From Macrostomum hystrix (lineage: Eukaryota > Platyhelminthes > Macrostomidae): a stretch of DNA of 64,000 bases. Positions within the stretch are counted from its first letter, which is position 1; each line of letters begins with the position of its first letter. This document shows positions 44,426 to 57,339 of the stretch, piece after piece. The notes beneath the pieces are model-generated. The model made no database searches. It was not told the origin of the DNA and saw nothing but the letters and a program-made list of their open reading frames with translations. Position numbers and translations under genes: made by a program. The stretch covers positions 20,975,001 to 21,039,000 of the forward strand of contig CATNEN010000038.1 in NCBI GenBank assembly GCA_950097015.1. Reading direction: 5' to 3'.

Positions 44426-44957
44426 ATATATTGTATTATGTATACATATATATTAGTCACATATATATCTAAATTTATCTATACTAAAGTCAATAAGCTC
44501 TTTTATTTTTTCTATAACTAGGTGATCCTGACTTTTAAACAATTATTGCTATTCTAAAGGATTACCAAGCATTTATGTTCAAACAGTTCAAACTTTTTAT
44601 ACATATAGGCAAAGTAATCAATAAAATATTATGAAAAATCTAATTGTTTCATTTTTTGTTCAAGTGTTGTTTCATTAGCTAATGTAATTTAGGCAAGCAG
44701 TTAAAAAATAAAACGGACAAGTTTAGCTGTCTAAAGCAGTAGTCAAGAGCTATGCTATTTGATGGAAAGCTTACCATGATAATTTAATTATGGTTTTATG
44801 TAGTACTGCTCACTGATTGCCTTATAATTATAGTTAGCCTATCTAATTCCCATAGGGCACAAAAATATTAGTCATTGTAAAGTTTGTTTGCAAAATCTCT
44901 TAAACAACTTATTTCAGTTTTTTTAAACAAAATATAAAAGCTGACTATAGCTAATGA
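44426..44957. other. AT-rich 5' flank of the four-TM gene
   Basis: No exon seen. It presumably contains the promoter of the gene starting at 44958. Confidence 0.4.
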
Positions 44958-46349
44958 ATGGCTGCTGATAGCAATGTCAGATCTGATGCTCAGCAGCAGG
45001 CAAATGGCCATGCCACCGCAACAAATGCCACTGCTGCTGCACAAACTCAGAGGTCGAGCTTAAACATTCGGCAAAGATTACTCAGTTGTCTGCACAGTCT
45101 CAGTGTGCGGCACATTCGCAATGAGAACCTCTTTGTGATGTCGCTAGTGCAAGCTCTATGCGCTGTCGCTATGCTCATCCTGTCGGTGGTGTTGGCCTCT
45201 AGGTTAGTTCTAATCGGAACACTTATTAATTTGCTTAGTTTACTTGTGCTTTATATAATTTTTACCTACCTAGATAGACCTGCCAAGAGTGCAGTGTCTG
45301 GCGATGAGAAAGTCACTGTAGATGTACATCCCTGTGTGAGTGTGTACATGTGTACATTGGCGCCTGTGTGTTTTTTCTTAATATGATGTTCCGCTGCCCG
45401 CAACCCTTTTGTAATAATAATATTCGCAGGGAGGGCTGCGGGCAATGGTGCATGATTTGGTGACACTAGACCCGGAGCCAGCGAGGAGGCAGTTCTGCCC
45501 AATTCGCTGACTCCTGACTTTCTCATTGTCAGGCAGTGTACACTTTCACTGTGCCTTGGAGGTTGACCCGCAAGCGTGTTAGCCGCTCACCCCTCCAGCC
45601 CTCCTGTATTATGCTCGTATGATTTAAGTTAAACCGTATTTTTAAGATCGAATGAAGCCTCAGGCTACTCCATGTTCGCCAGCCTGGCCTCATGTGGCAT
45701 TATTATACTGGCCGCTTGTCACGGCATAGCGACCAGCCGGCATAAGCGGTACTGCACTGTGCTGGCCCTGTTTGTACTGTGCCAGGCATCCTGCTTGGCT
45801 AGTCTGATACTATTGGCCTGCAGCGCTGTCGGTCTGCACTCCTACATTCTGGAATCTCAGCGTAGAATCTCCGAATCGAATGCGGTCTCGAATGTGTCCG
45901 AGTTGATCATTAGTTTGCTGCTTAGCCTGTTTAGCCTAATGGAATTTTGTGTAGCGCTGAGCTGCTGCATGGCCTGCGGCCGACAATTGCGGCCTAAAGA
46001 TTCGCGCATCTCTCTAGATCCGCATGGCAACGGTTTGATTGTGATCGACAATAGAGTATCCAATTTGGCCGTCGTTAATAGTCGTTTCAATGCCGTCCTG
46101 CCGCCTCCGTTTGCGCCGCCGCCGCCTCCGGCCTACAGCACGATGGATCAGCGACGTTGGAGGCGGCATCGACAGCGACCGGTCAGTGCCGAGCCCGACT
46201 TTGCTGCCGCGGCACCGGTTGAGCAGCAGCAGCAGCAACAGCAGCAACTAGCATTGCCGGCAGATGTGATTTTATCCCTGTCTAGCGTTGGCAATGATCA
46301 GAATCGTGAAGAATCATCAAATCAAACTAATTCTAATCTTGCTTTTTGA
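44958..46349 (+). CDS. Four-transmembrane CD20-like protein with PPxY motif (three exons)
   Basis: Exon 1 is 44958-45202 (ATG, 81 codons plus 2 nt, donor gttagt). The last exon is 45664-46349 (acceptor cctcag, starts GC-TAC). These two do not join in frame. A 29-nt microexon at 45533-45561 (acceptor ttgtcag, donor gttgac) restores it exactly, giving 319 aa; this exon is inferred. TM segments: FVMSLVQALCAVAMLILSVV, FASLASCGIIILAACHGIA, TVLALFVLCQASCLASLILL and ISLLLSLFSLMEFCVALSCC. The cytoplasmic tail has PPPPPAYSTM, a PPxY site for WW domains of Nedd4-type ligases, and poly-Gln. Topology and the GYSMFASL start of TM2 recall the CD20/MS4A/sarcospan/TMEM196 superfamily; the exact member is not recognised. 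AATAAA lies at 46734. Confidence 0.72.
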
Positions 46350-46739
46350 TGCTGCTCAACTTTAGTAGCCTGGCTAGTGTCTTTTTATTCCGCGGATCAA
46401 TGTTGGTTTTTGTGTAGAATGGGTTAGGTTTATTAAAATATTGTTGCAGTTCAATTTTGGCTTAGTAGCAATGTTGATACTTGGGTTTACTCTCGAGTGT
46501 CTGTGTTTAAACTAGGTTTATTGTCTCTAGATTAATGGTTTCTGTAGCTTCATGAAATGACATTATGACATTTATAATGAGTTTAGTAGTGTTTATTATA
46601 GTTTTAGTAATTGCAACTGGAGTTAATAAGCATTTTAGTCGTCTGTGTTAGAGTGGTTCTACAATGATATTTTTTGTTTTAGTACAGTAGGCTTTTTTAC
46701 AAGTACGAATATATTATTCCCATATATCTATATAATAAA
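46350..46739 (+). terminator. 3' UTR and AATAAA of the four-TM gene
   Basis: AATAAA at 46734-46739, about 385 bp after the stop codon. No competing signal is closer. Confidence 0.5.
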
Positions 46740-47614
46740 GTAATATTTTTTAATTCCAACTTAACACAGTTTTATATTAATCGGGTAGATTTTACGCAGA
46801 TAAATTACTCGTTATTACACAATGTTTGCACCGCTCTTTCTTACTATTGTGTTTAGTTTCACAGTATTACTTAAAAATGCTACAAAGAAGAAACTTTATA
46901 TATGTTAATCTTCGCCAACAGTTAAATTTTCGCATTTTAATTGGTTAAAAATCGAAGCTGCAACTATTTATAACGCGAACCATATTAGTAAAGAACTAAC
47001 CTTTGTTGTGGACTTTATGAGCTAAAATTGTGACAAGTTAATTACATACCAGATTAACTTGAACTTTCGATGCTTCACAATGCTTCGTCCGTGTTCAGCT
47101 TTTTTGTTTATCTAATTAGACTAAATCCGGTCAATAAGCTACAGGTGTTTCATTCCCTCCAACTTAATTCAGCTGATCATTTCTCAATGTTACTGCTTTT
47201 ACATAAAAAAACATTTTCCTGCACTCTGTACTTGGCATTACATTGTTAAAGAAAATTTTCCTACTTTGTTTATACCTGAATATACTTTACATATTTAAAT
47301 TGGATTCGATGCAATTAAGGTAAGAAAAATATTTTTTGTTTGCTTGAATATAGATAAGACGCAAATAGAATTATTATAAATGAATAATTTATTGGAAGAT
47401 TTTTTTTCTACGCTTTGCTTTTTACAGTCTTTTAATGTTTTCTATTTAGCTTGAAAAGTTTTCTAGGCAATATAAAGTTCGCACTTTGCTATGCTAGCCA
47501 ATGTATCGAGGATAGAAAATATGCAACTTTCCATGGTCTAATTAACATTTCATTATGTATTTGTTTGAAGAAGTATTTAGATTTAGGTGGTAGAAGTACA
47601 TATTTTATAATCTG
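46740..47614. other. AT-rich intergenic between the four-TM gene and PPP6R
   Basis: No exon or repeat seen. It could contain the PPP6R 5' UTR exon and promoter. Confidence 0.4.
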
Positions 47615-49330
47615 GTGCAGATTCATCTAATCTGGTACAGATCCATCTAATCTGGTGCAGATTCATCTAATCTGGTGCAGATTCATCTAATCTGGTGCAG
47701 ATTCATCTAATCTGGTGCAGATTCATCTAATCTGGTGCAGATTCATCTAATCTGGTGCAGATCCATCTAATCTGGTGCAGATCCATCTAATCTGGTGCAG
47801 ATTCATCTAATCTGGTGCAGATTCATCTAATCTGGTGCAGATTCATCTAATCTGGTGCAGATTCATCTAATCTGGTGCAGATCCATCTAATCTGGTGCAG
47901 ATCCATCTAATCTGGTGCAGATCCATCTAATCTGGTGCAGATCCATCTAATCTGGTGCAGATCCATCTAATCTGGTGCAGATCCATCTAATCTGGTGCAG
48001 ATTCATCTAATCTGGTGCAGATTCATCTAATCTGGTGCAGATTCATCTAATCTGGTGCAGATTCATCTAATCTGGTGCAGATTCATCTAATCTGGTGCAG
48101 ATTCATCTAATCTGGTGCAGATCCATCTAATCTGGTGCAGATTCATCTAATCTGGTGCAGATTCATCTAATCTGGTGCAGATTCATCTAATCTGGTGCAG
48201 ATTCATCTAATCTGGTGCAGATCCATCTAATCTGGTGCAGATTCATCTAATCTGGTGCAGATCCATCTAATCTGGTGCAGATTCATCTAATCTGGTGCAG
48301 ATTCATCTAATCTGGTACAGATCCATCTAATCTGGTGCAGATCCATCTAATCTGGTGCAGATTCATCTAATCTGGTGCAGATTCATCTAATCTGGTGCAG
48401 ATCCATCTAATCTGGTGCAGATTCATCTAATCTGGTGCAGATCCATCTAATCTGGTGCAGATCCATCTAATCTGGTGCAGATTCATCTAATCTGGTACAG
48501 ATCCATCTAATCTGGTACAGATCCATCTAATCTGGTGCAGATCCATCTAATCTGGTGCAGATCCATCTAATCTGGTGCAGATCCATCTAATCTGGTGCAG
48601 ATTCATCTAATCTGGTGCAGATTCATCTAATCTGGTGCAGATCCATCTAATCTGGTGCAGATTCATCTAATCTGGTGCAGATCCATCTAATCTGGTGCAG
48701 ATTCATCTAATCTGGTGCAGATTCATCTAATCTGGTGCAGATCCATCTAATCTGGTGCAGATTCATCTAATCTGGTGCAGATCCATCTAATCTGGTGCAG
48801 ATTCATCTAATCTGGTGCAGATCCATCTAATCTGGTGCAGATCCATCTAATCTTGTGCAGATTCATCTAATCTGGTACAGATCCATCTAATCTGGTACAG
48901 ATCCATCTAATCTGGTGCAGATTCATCTAATCTGGTGCAGATTCATCTAATCTGGTGCAGATTCATCTAATCTGGTACATATCCATCTAATCTGGTACAG
49001 ATTCATCTAATCTGGTACAGATGATACTAAACTAGTACTAATTTATCTAATATGGTACAAATTCATCTAATCTGGTACAGATCCATCTAATCTGGTACAG
49101 ATCCATCTAATCTGGTACATATCCATCTAATCTGGTACAGATCCATCTAATCTGGTACAAATTATTCTAATCTGGTGCATATTCTTCTAATCTGGTACAC
49201 GATTCAACTAAACTGGTACAGATTCAACTAAACTGGTACAGATTCAACTAAACTGGTACAGATTCAACTAAACTGGTACAGATTCAACTAATCTGGTACA
49301 GATTCAACTAAACTGGTACAGATTCCATTA
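47615..49330. repeat. Minisatellite, 20-bp unit (about 85 copies), upstream of the PPP6R start exon
   Basis: Unit attcatctaatctggtgcag plus a, with attc/atcc and gtgcag/gtacag alternations. The unit changes near the right end (gattcaactaaactggtaca, 49200-49330). An acceptor-like cttctacag ends about 8 bp before the PPP6R ATG, so the array may lie in a 5' UTR intron. Confidence 0.95.
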
Positions 49331-49380
49331 TTCGTATTTTAAACAGTCGATTCCCTGCCTCAACTTCTACAGCCATCACA

Positions 49381-52300
49381 ATGTTCTGGCAAATGCCCTG
49401 CATGCTGTCAAACATCGATTCGGTGTTGGACAAATCCGATCTTCAACTAGCCGAAGTTCTCGACGATGAAAGTGTCATTCAAGAGTGCAAATCGTTGAAC
49501 ACAAAGCTGCTAGGCTATCTATCAAGCGATGCCACAATGGACCAGATGATTGACATTATTGTATCCGAGCCGGATTGCGCATTGTCCGACAAAATCCGTT
49601 ACCGACATCCGAATGTGTGCTGCGAATTGCTCACCTGCGATATCGACTCGTTAAATACAGCGCTGGTTGACACAGATCGACATTTGCATAAGCTGTGCGC
49701 CTATCTGCAGTCGGAGGACTCGCTGAACCCGCTGACTGCCAGCTTCGTCTCCAAGGTATTGGCTATACGCTAATACTCAAGCTTTATACAAGGACCACTA
49801 GAAGAAGAAGGAAGACCAACATTGAAATGTTGATAACTTTTTATTTGAAGCTGATCAATTGCTATTATTTTAATATATCTTGCAAAACACGTTGCTTCAA
49901 CGAATATTAGCTCGTAGAAAGCTTCAGTCATGAAAAATTGATATTCGTATTAATTTAGACTATTTATCATGCAGCACAATAGCAATCTATAGCTACGAGT
50001 ATCATGTATAGCCAGGCTAACTTTGAGACTAATTTTATGTCTGATTTGGTTTATTATTGGGATTCATGATAAAAAGACAAAATCAAATGAGGATCAATAA
50101 TTTATGAATGAAGCTTTCTAAAATTGATTGAAGCAACGTGCTTTGCACGATATATTAAAATAATAGCAATGGATCTGCTTCAAATAATAACTTATCACAT
50201 TATAATGTGAAAAGCCTGCAAAGTCCCTATCTCGCTAGTACATTTTCCGTCAAAATCAGCCATTAATAAATTTTCTAAGAAACGAAGTGTCCCGACCTTC
50301 TAGTGGTCCTTAGTTTTATGTTGTCGAAAAAATTCCCAAAGATCGCGGTTGAGAGCTACCGACTGAAGTATTTTTTCTGTCTCGTAATGTTTTCAGATTA
50401 TGCAGGTTTTTGTGGAGGTTTCTAAGAAAATATAAGTTTCGAAGAAATGAAAATTTCTAAGAAATAGAAGTAAACAAGAAATGTAATCTCTCTTGAAAGG
50501 GAGGTTTCAGAAAAAAATAATATTTTCTAATAAGAGTGAGGTTGCAACAAGTGGAAGTTTCCAAGAAATGGAAATCTCTTAAGCAGTGGAAGTCTCTAAC
50601 CAGTGGAAATCTCTAACGAGGGAATTTTCCAAGAAATGGAAGTCTCTAATCAGTAGAAGTCTCTAACGAGGGGAAGTTTCCAAGAAATGGAAGTCTCTAA
50701 TCAGTAGAAGTCTCTAACGAGGGGAAGTTTCCAAGAAATGGAAATCTCTTAAGCAGTGGAAGTCTCTAACGAGGGGAAGTTTCCAAGAAATGGAAATCTC
50801 TTAAGCAGTGGAAGTCTCTAACGAGGGGAAGTTTCCAAGAAATGGAAATCTCTTAAGCAGTGGAAGTCTCTAACGAGGGGAAGTTTCCAAGAAATGGAAA
50901 TCTCTTAAGCAGTAGAAGTCTGTAACGAGGGGAAGTTTCCAAGAAATGGAAATCTCTTAAGCAGTAGAAGTCTCTAACGAGGGGAAGTTTCCAAGAAATG
51001 GAAATCTCTTAAGCAGTGGAAGTCTCTAACGAGGGGAAGTTTCCAAGAAAAGAAAATTTCTAAGAAATAGAAGTAAACAAGAACTGTAATCATTTTTATT
51101 AGGGAATTTTCAGAAAAAAATGGAGTTCATAACAAGGGTGAGGTTGCAACAAGTAGAAGTTTCCAAGAAATGGAAGTCTGTAATTAGTGGAAGTCTCTAA
51201 CGAGGGGAAGTTTCCAAGAAATGGAAGTCCCTAACTAGGGGAAGTTTCCAAGAAATTTTGGATTCTTAGAAATAGGATTTTCCTATATTTGGAAGTAGTC
51301 AGCTAATGTAAGTTTTTAATTAACTACTAGATTTTTGCAAGAATTAAAGTTTTAAACAATTGGAAGTTTCCAAGAAATGAAAGTTTCTAAAAAACAGAAT
51401 TTTCCAGCCAGCGTAATTGTGAAATTAAAATGTGACATTTTCCTGAACATTCTCCAAAGATTCTGCAACTGCTGGCCAGGCGAAAGAGCCGGCGCTTATT
51501 TGCCTACCTGGAGCCCAGGCCGGAGTTTGTCGGCAATTTGGTTCGCCACACGGCTACAGCGGCCGTCATGGACCTCCTGCTGGCTGTTGTCACTATGCGC
51601 GATGAAGATGAAGACAGCTCGGTAGACTCGCCAACGCCTGGCAACAGGCTGTCCGCTAAGACCGGCGCCTGGCTAATCAAGTCCGGCTTGGTTGACCGCC
51701 TTCTAGAGACATTGTCCAGCGGTGACTCCATCGGTTCAGCTGCTAGCTCGCTTGAAGATCGACGCTACAACAGCGCCGAGTGCATCTGCAGCATCCTGGT
51801 CCATTGCCGCGAGCAGGCGGCTCAGATGGCTCAGGTGCGAGACTCTGGGCTTCGGGTTCTCTTCTTTTACGAATCGCACTTCTCAGGGTGAAATTTCTAG
51901 AATAGTCGCACTTCTCAGGGTGAAATTTCTAGAATAGTCGCACTTCTCAGAGTGACATTTCTAGAATAGTCGCACTTCTCAGGGTGAGATTTCTAGAATA
52001 GTCTCACTTCTCAGAGTGACATTTCTAGAATAGTCTCACTTCTCAGAGTGACATTTCTAGAATAGTCTCACTTCTCAGGGTGACATTTCTAGAATAGTCT
52101 CACTTCTCAGGGTGAGATTTCTAGAATAGTCTCACTTCTCAGAGTGACATTTCTAGAATAGTCGCACTTCTCAGGGTGAGATTTCTAGAATAGTCTCACT
52201 TCTCAGAGTGACATTTCTAGAATAGTCTCACTTCTCAGAGTGACATTTCTAGAATAGTCTCACTTCTCAGGGTGACATTTCTAGAATAGTCTCACTTCTC

Positions 52301-55300
52301 AGGGTGAGATTTCTAAAATAGTCTCACTTCTCAGGGTGAGATTTCTAGAATAGTCGCACTTCTCAGGGTGAGATTTCTAGAATAGTCTCACTTCTCAGAG
52401 TGACATTTCTAGAATAGTCTCACTTCTCAGAGTGACATTTCTAGAATAGTCTCACTTCTCAGGGTGAGATTTCTAGAATAGTCTCACTTCTCAGGGTGAG
52501 ATTTCTAGAATAGTCTCACTTCTCAGAGTGACATTTCTAGAATAGTCTCACTTCTCAGGGTGACATTTCTAGAATAGTCTCACTTCTCAGGTTGAAATTC
52601 CTAGAATAGTCGCACTTCTCAGAGTGACATTTCTAGAATAGTCTCACTTCTCAGAGTGACATTTCTAGAATAGTCGCACTTCTCAGGGTGAGATTTCTAG
52701 AATAGTCTCACTTCTCAGGGTGAGATTTCTAGAATAGTCTCACTTCTCAGGGTGAGATTTCTAGAATAGTCTCACTTCTCAGGGTGAGATTTCTAGAATA
52801 GTCTCACTTCTCAGGGTGAGATTTCTAGAATAGTCTCACTTCTCAGGATGATTCTCAGGTTAGATTCGTTCATAATTTTAGGATGAGATTTTTCCTGAGT
52901 CTCTGAGTGCGATTTTTGTCCTGATGAGATTTCATGGAAAATCAATATTATTCGCTAAATTTACCCAGGAGAGCTCTAGCAATCCTCCAGACAATGCGCC
53001 AAGCAGCAGCGGAAGCAGCAGCGGCCATCTCCTTCTCGACCTTCTTGAGAGTCGTCAAACAGCCGATCGTCTACTAGCCGCAATCCTTCAGTCGCCGACG
53101 CCAGACGAATCTCTAATCGTAGCCGGACTACAAGTCTTACTCGCTCTTTTAGACGACTCCGACATTGTCGGCGACGACGTCGGCGTCGGCATCGGTGGCG
53201 CCGATTCCGAACTGTTGCCGGCCTCCGAGCTGGACAGCGACCGGATGGGCTTCGGTTCGTCGCTTGAAGCATTTGGCGGCTCCTCGAAGCCGCAGCGGCT
53301 GCAGCAGCAGCGCAGGCTGAAGCCGGATCATCTGGCTCGCGTCAGCCGGTCTGTTGTCGCCGCCCTGATTAGCGACAGTCGGCTGGGCCGAATTGTTGGA
53401 TTGCTAGACTCGCCACCGGCTTGTCGGCGCTGGCCAACCATGCCGCACACAGCGGGGCCGCCGTTGGAGCCGCCGTTCGGCCGGCCGCGTCTTCTAGTTG
53501 GCCGGCTGCTGCGCCGCCTGCTGCAACTCCTGCTGCCTTCGGCCACCGACTTGGCCGCTCTATCGACTTCGGATTCGTCTGTGCTGGGCAGTGAGCTGTC
53601 TAATGAATTAACCGAGTGCTTGGTAGCTAGTTCAGCTCTGCCCCGCCTGTTCTCACTGGCAATGGCCTATCCTTGGTGCAGCTTCCTTCATCTGGTAGCT
53701 GAGCGCTGCTGTTCAACTGTCATCGTCTCGGCTGCGTCGACAACGTCGCCGGATGTTAGCCAGCCGCAGCTGCGCCTAGCTCGCCAGCTGTTGGTTGACT
53801 ATCGCTTGGCCGAACGACTCATCAAAGCGTGTCGCGATGATGCCAAGCAGGCGCCGTCGCCTGGCTATCGGGGACACGCTATCCGTCTGGCTAACTATCT
53901 CAACAGCTGCTACTGCCTGACTAACTGGCCGGACCAGCTAGGGCAGGATGATGACAGCGTTAAAGAGCTGGGCAAGGCTTGGCGTGACTTCACGGACGGC
54001 GATTTGGCAGAAATTAATCGACTGGCCACTGCTTCCGCCTCGGCTAATAATAGCACAGTCATTGCTGCTGGTGAGTTTCTGTTTGAGTATTCAGCATCAA
54101 TCTGATCTACTTGCCTGTTCTTAGGCAGTTTCCTAATTTAGAATCTTAATTAGTAAAAAGACTAGACTCCCTGTAAAAAATTCGGCTGCTTCTTCGGCGG
54201 GTTTTTTGTGCAAAATAGGAGTGGAATCTACCGAAATCCCCCCTATCTCGCAAGAGTTAAATAAACCACCCAGGAAGCAGCCGATGTGATCGTAAATTGT
54301 GCGGAAACCGCCGAAAAATCACGCGAACCAGTGGCCCATGTGACAACCAGAGAATTCTTTACGGTCGATTCCTCAGCGGTTTCTGAGCATGGAATATTCT
54401 GAACTAGAGGATTCTTTGGGTGATTCCATTTCGCCACCAAGAAGCACCGAGAAACCGCCCAGTTTTCGGCTGCTTCTTCGGCGGGTTTTTTATGCAAAAT
54501 AGGAGTGGAATCTACCAAAATCCCCCCTATCTCGCAAGAGTTAAAGAAACCACCCAGGAAGCAGCCGATGTGATCGTAAATTGTGCGGAAACCGCCGAAA
54601 AATCACGCGAACCAGTGGCCCATGGGACAACCAGAGAATTCTTTACGGTCGATTCCTCAGCGGTTTCTGAGCATGGAATCTTCCGAACTGGAGGATTCTT
54701 TGGGTGATTCCATTTCGCCACCAAGAAGCACCGAGAAACCGCCTAGTTGGGTAGATTCCAAGCATGGAATCATCCGATTGGTCTGTTTCCAGCGTTCGGC
54801 TGTTTCTTTTTCTGGAAACACCGCAGATTCCGACTGGAATCTTCCAAAGAAACATCCCAAGTTTTTAGCGGGCAATTTTTCCCACTGGGTAAGGACCACT
54901 ACCTCAAACCGAAAGCCGTCCGAGGCAGCATCGTCGATTCAGCGATTCTTATTGGAGGCCCTGGTGACAAGGACAGCTAATCCATATTGGTTCAATAATG
55001 AAAAATTAATAATTTAATCAATCCAAAATAGTCTACAATGATGACATAGTGAAATTTTGTGAGCAGAAAAATTATGCCTATGTTGGTAGTTTTTGCCAGC
55101 AGACACCCCGAACAGAATCGTTGAATATCTCGACGATGCCGATGTTTTTGTGATTCTAGAAGTTGCTTTATAGCGGAAAATTTCAGTCTGTACTAAACTT
55201 TATTGGATGTGATATTTGCTATCTGCGTAGATTAGCATGCCTTAGTTTAAATTCTCGATGACCTGTGAGTTGATAATTGTTACTGCTAATTGCTACTGCG

Positions 55301-55810
55301 CAGTTGCTCTTAACGCATCGCAGCCCCGCAAAGCCGCATCTTCGTGTGAGACGACTAAAAATTATGAAAAAAAGTCTGCCCAATTAACTTCACACCTCAG
55401 GCGCATTGGCCCCGCCGCCTTCTTTTGCCATTCCAATTTCCACGTCGACAACGGCCGAGGCCTACTACAGTGCCAGCCTGGGTGCCAGCAAAAATGACGA
55501 CGATAATGACGACGAAATCGATCAGATTGATCGAGACGATGTCGACAGCGACAATGACGACGAAGAGGAGGAGGACGGGATCGGGCCGGATGTCATTGTC
55601 TCCGGCGCCGCTCGGCGTAAGCAGCAACTGCAGCAGCAGCAGCAGCAAATGGAAGCCTCAGAAGAACCCGCTGGAGCTTTCGGTAGTGACTGGGCCGATT
55701 TCAGCGCATTCAGCAGCGCCCCAGCTGTTGCCACTAGTGACGAACAAGTCGTTGAAGAACCAGACGCTGGCAAAGCTGAAGGCTGGGCAGATTTTAGTCA
55801 GATGAATTGA
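49381..55810 (+). CDS. PPP6R: Serine/threonine phosphatase 6 regulatory subunit (SAPS family), complete, four exons
   Basis: Role (family): SAPS proteins are scaffolds that bind the PP6 catalytic subunit and direct it to substrates in cell-cycle and DNA-damage control. Exons: 49381-49755, 51460-51834, 52969-54070, 55401-55810; phases 0, 0, 1; about 753 aa. Conserved SAPS blocks: MFWQMPCMLSNIDSVLD, SVIQECKSLNTKLLGYL, DKIRYRHPNVCCELLTCDI, LNPLTASFVSK, then ILQLLARRK and AAVMDLLLAVVTM, NSAECICSILVHCREQ, and in exon 3 VGRLLRRLLQLL, WCSFLHLVAERC and GYRGHAIRLANYLNSC. Exon 4 has an acidic run (DDDNDDEID, DDEEEEDGIG), poly-Gln, and two WADFS motifs near the end as in mammalian PPP6R C-termini. Introns 1 and 2 hold minisatellites and intron 3 a 284-bp duplication. 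AATAAA lies at 56171. Confidence 0.95.
50560..51060. repeat. Tandem repeat, 52-bp unit, PPP6R intron 1
   Basis: About nine copies with core taacgaggggaagtttccaa and gaaatctcttaagcagt; degenerate relatives extend from 50420 to 51270. The unit itself has smaller gaagtttc/gaaatctc sub-repeats. Confidence 0.9.
51865..52850. repeat. Minisatellite, 30-bp unit (about 33 copies), PPP6R intron 2
   Basis: Unit cacttctcagggtgagattt plus ctagaatagt; main variants are agagtgacat for agggtgagat and cgcac for ctcac. It starts about 30 bp after the exon 2 donor and fills most of the intron. Confidence 0.95.
54181..54747. repeat. 284-bp tandem duplication in PPP6R intron 3
   Basis: Copies 54181-54464 and 54465-54747 are nearly identical, both starting ttcggctgcttcttcggcgg. 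The frame is open over much of both strands but unrelated to PPP6R. Partial further similarity (ttcggctgtttctttttctg) follows at 54796. Confidence 0.9.
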
Positions 55811-57339
55811 TTCAATTTTCGTCCACTTTCCCTGCATAGTGAGGCCGCTCTATTGTCAAACTTAAATTTCTCATATTCTTGTTTCTCCGTTCAGGATTGC
55901 TGCAACCCCTATCCGTGATCGTCCCCCGAATTTGACAGCACCCCGGGCCTAATCATTTTTTATTCAGGCATAATCTTCCAATAATCTATGAAAGTCTTTT
56001 CATTCTGTCATTGTGTAATAAGTAATTAGCGCACTGATGATGATAACAATTTGTGTTTTATCTTTTTTTCTGTAGTTTTGCATCAGTGCCTCAAGCTTTT
56101 CTATCTGATTAGATGATGAAGCATCTGCTAAATCTCTTAGTAAACGGAAAAAATCCTACAATGAAGAGGTAATAAAGTAAACTTCTGTGTAGAAAGCAGA
56201 AAGAAAAAATAGCTTTTTTATTTTAGTACTTTCATTTCTTTATTAATGAAGGCTTTGGTGTGGAAATGTAAAACTTTTGGGACTTGCTCTGAATGTTTGC
56301 TTCATTCCAATATGATGGATATGAATAGATTTAGAAAAAAATATTATCACAATGCTTTTGGAACAATTTGTTGCTTTTTTCCTTGCGAACCAAAGCTTAC
56401 TTGCCTGTTTCTAAGCTCTCATTTTCCCCAGTGTTTCATGCTTCTTTTCTTTCGATTTTTGCACTTGTGAGAGGATGTTAATATATATTTTGTAATAATC
56501 CCGCACACTAGTTTTATTGTAGGTCAGATAATAACAAAAGTGGGATTTAGTTTTGACTGATTTTATATAATTTTAGTAGCCAATTTAGTGTTCAGATTGA
56601 CTGTTAAAATTCCAAACAAAATGATTCTATTTTTAGCACATATATTTTTAGTATACTAGACTAGCAATATTCTACCCCTATCGTTTTGTTTCCGATAAAG
56701 CAATGACCTTTATAGAACAGTTGTGTTGGCAATTCAATCGTTAAGTGCATAATATTTATAAGTTTTTTATTAAAAAATATTTATCAGCGGCAAGTAAATG
56801 CGATTTTAAGATTTCTGGACATATTTACTTTTTTAGGATTATTCGGCTATTCAGCTCATTTGTCTGAAATTAAACTACAAACTTCATTTTTGTCACTTCT
56901 AATTTTCTTCTGGCTTATAATTATACATTTTTCAGGTTTAATTTTAGTCTTTAAAAGTGTCTGGACTTTATCTAACATTTAAATATTTGAGGTTGTCTGT
57001 TTGATTGCCCAAACTTAACATATTGACGTATCGAATATCACAAAACTGTGCATATATGTAGTTAATCTTGTTTATTCACTCTTTATTTGCTATTAAATTC
57101 AATCGCACCAAGGCTTGCTGCAAATTCTATAAGATTCACTATGCTTAATCTGCACATGTTGTCTTTAAGATTAATGTAGAGTGAATATTAACTGAAAGTC
57201 TAGCTATTCTAGTGACATTTGGACTAATGACTACTGTAAACATGATAAACTAATTCTTTGACAAAAATGCAAAATGGCATTTATTATAGCTTTGTTTAAT
57301 TTTCTCATTTTTAATTACCATCTAAATTTTATATCACCT
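55811..57339. other. PPP6R 3' UTR and AT-rich intergenic
   Basis: AATAAA at 56171-56176 is the likely PPP6R polyadenylation signal, about 360 bp after the stop. The remainder shows no exon. Confidence 0.45.

Noticed and set aside
47615-49330. CRISPR-like regular repeats
   Set aside because: Units are directly adjacent with no unique spacers, and the genome is eukaryotic.
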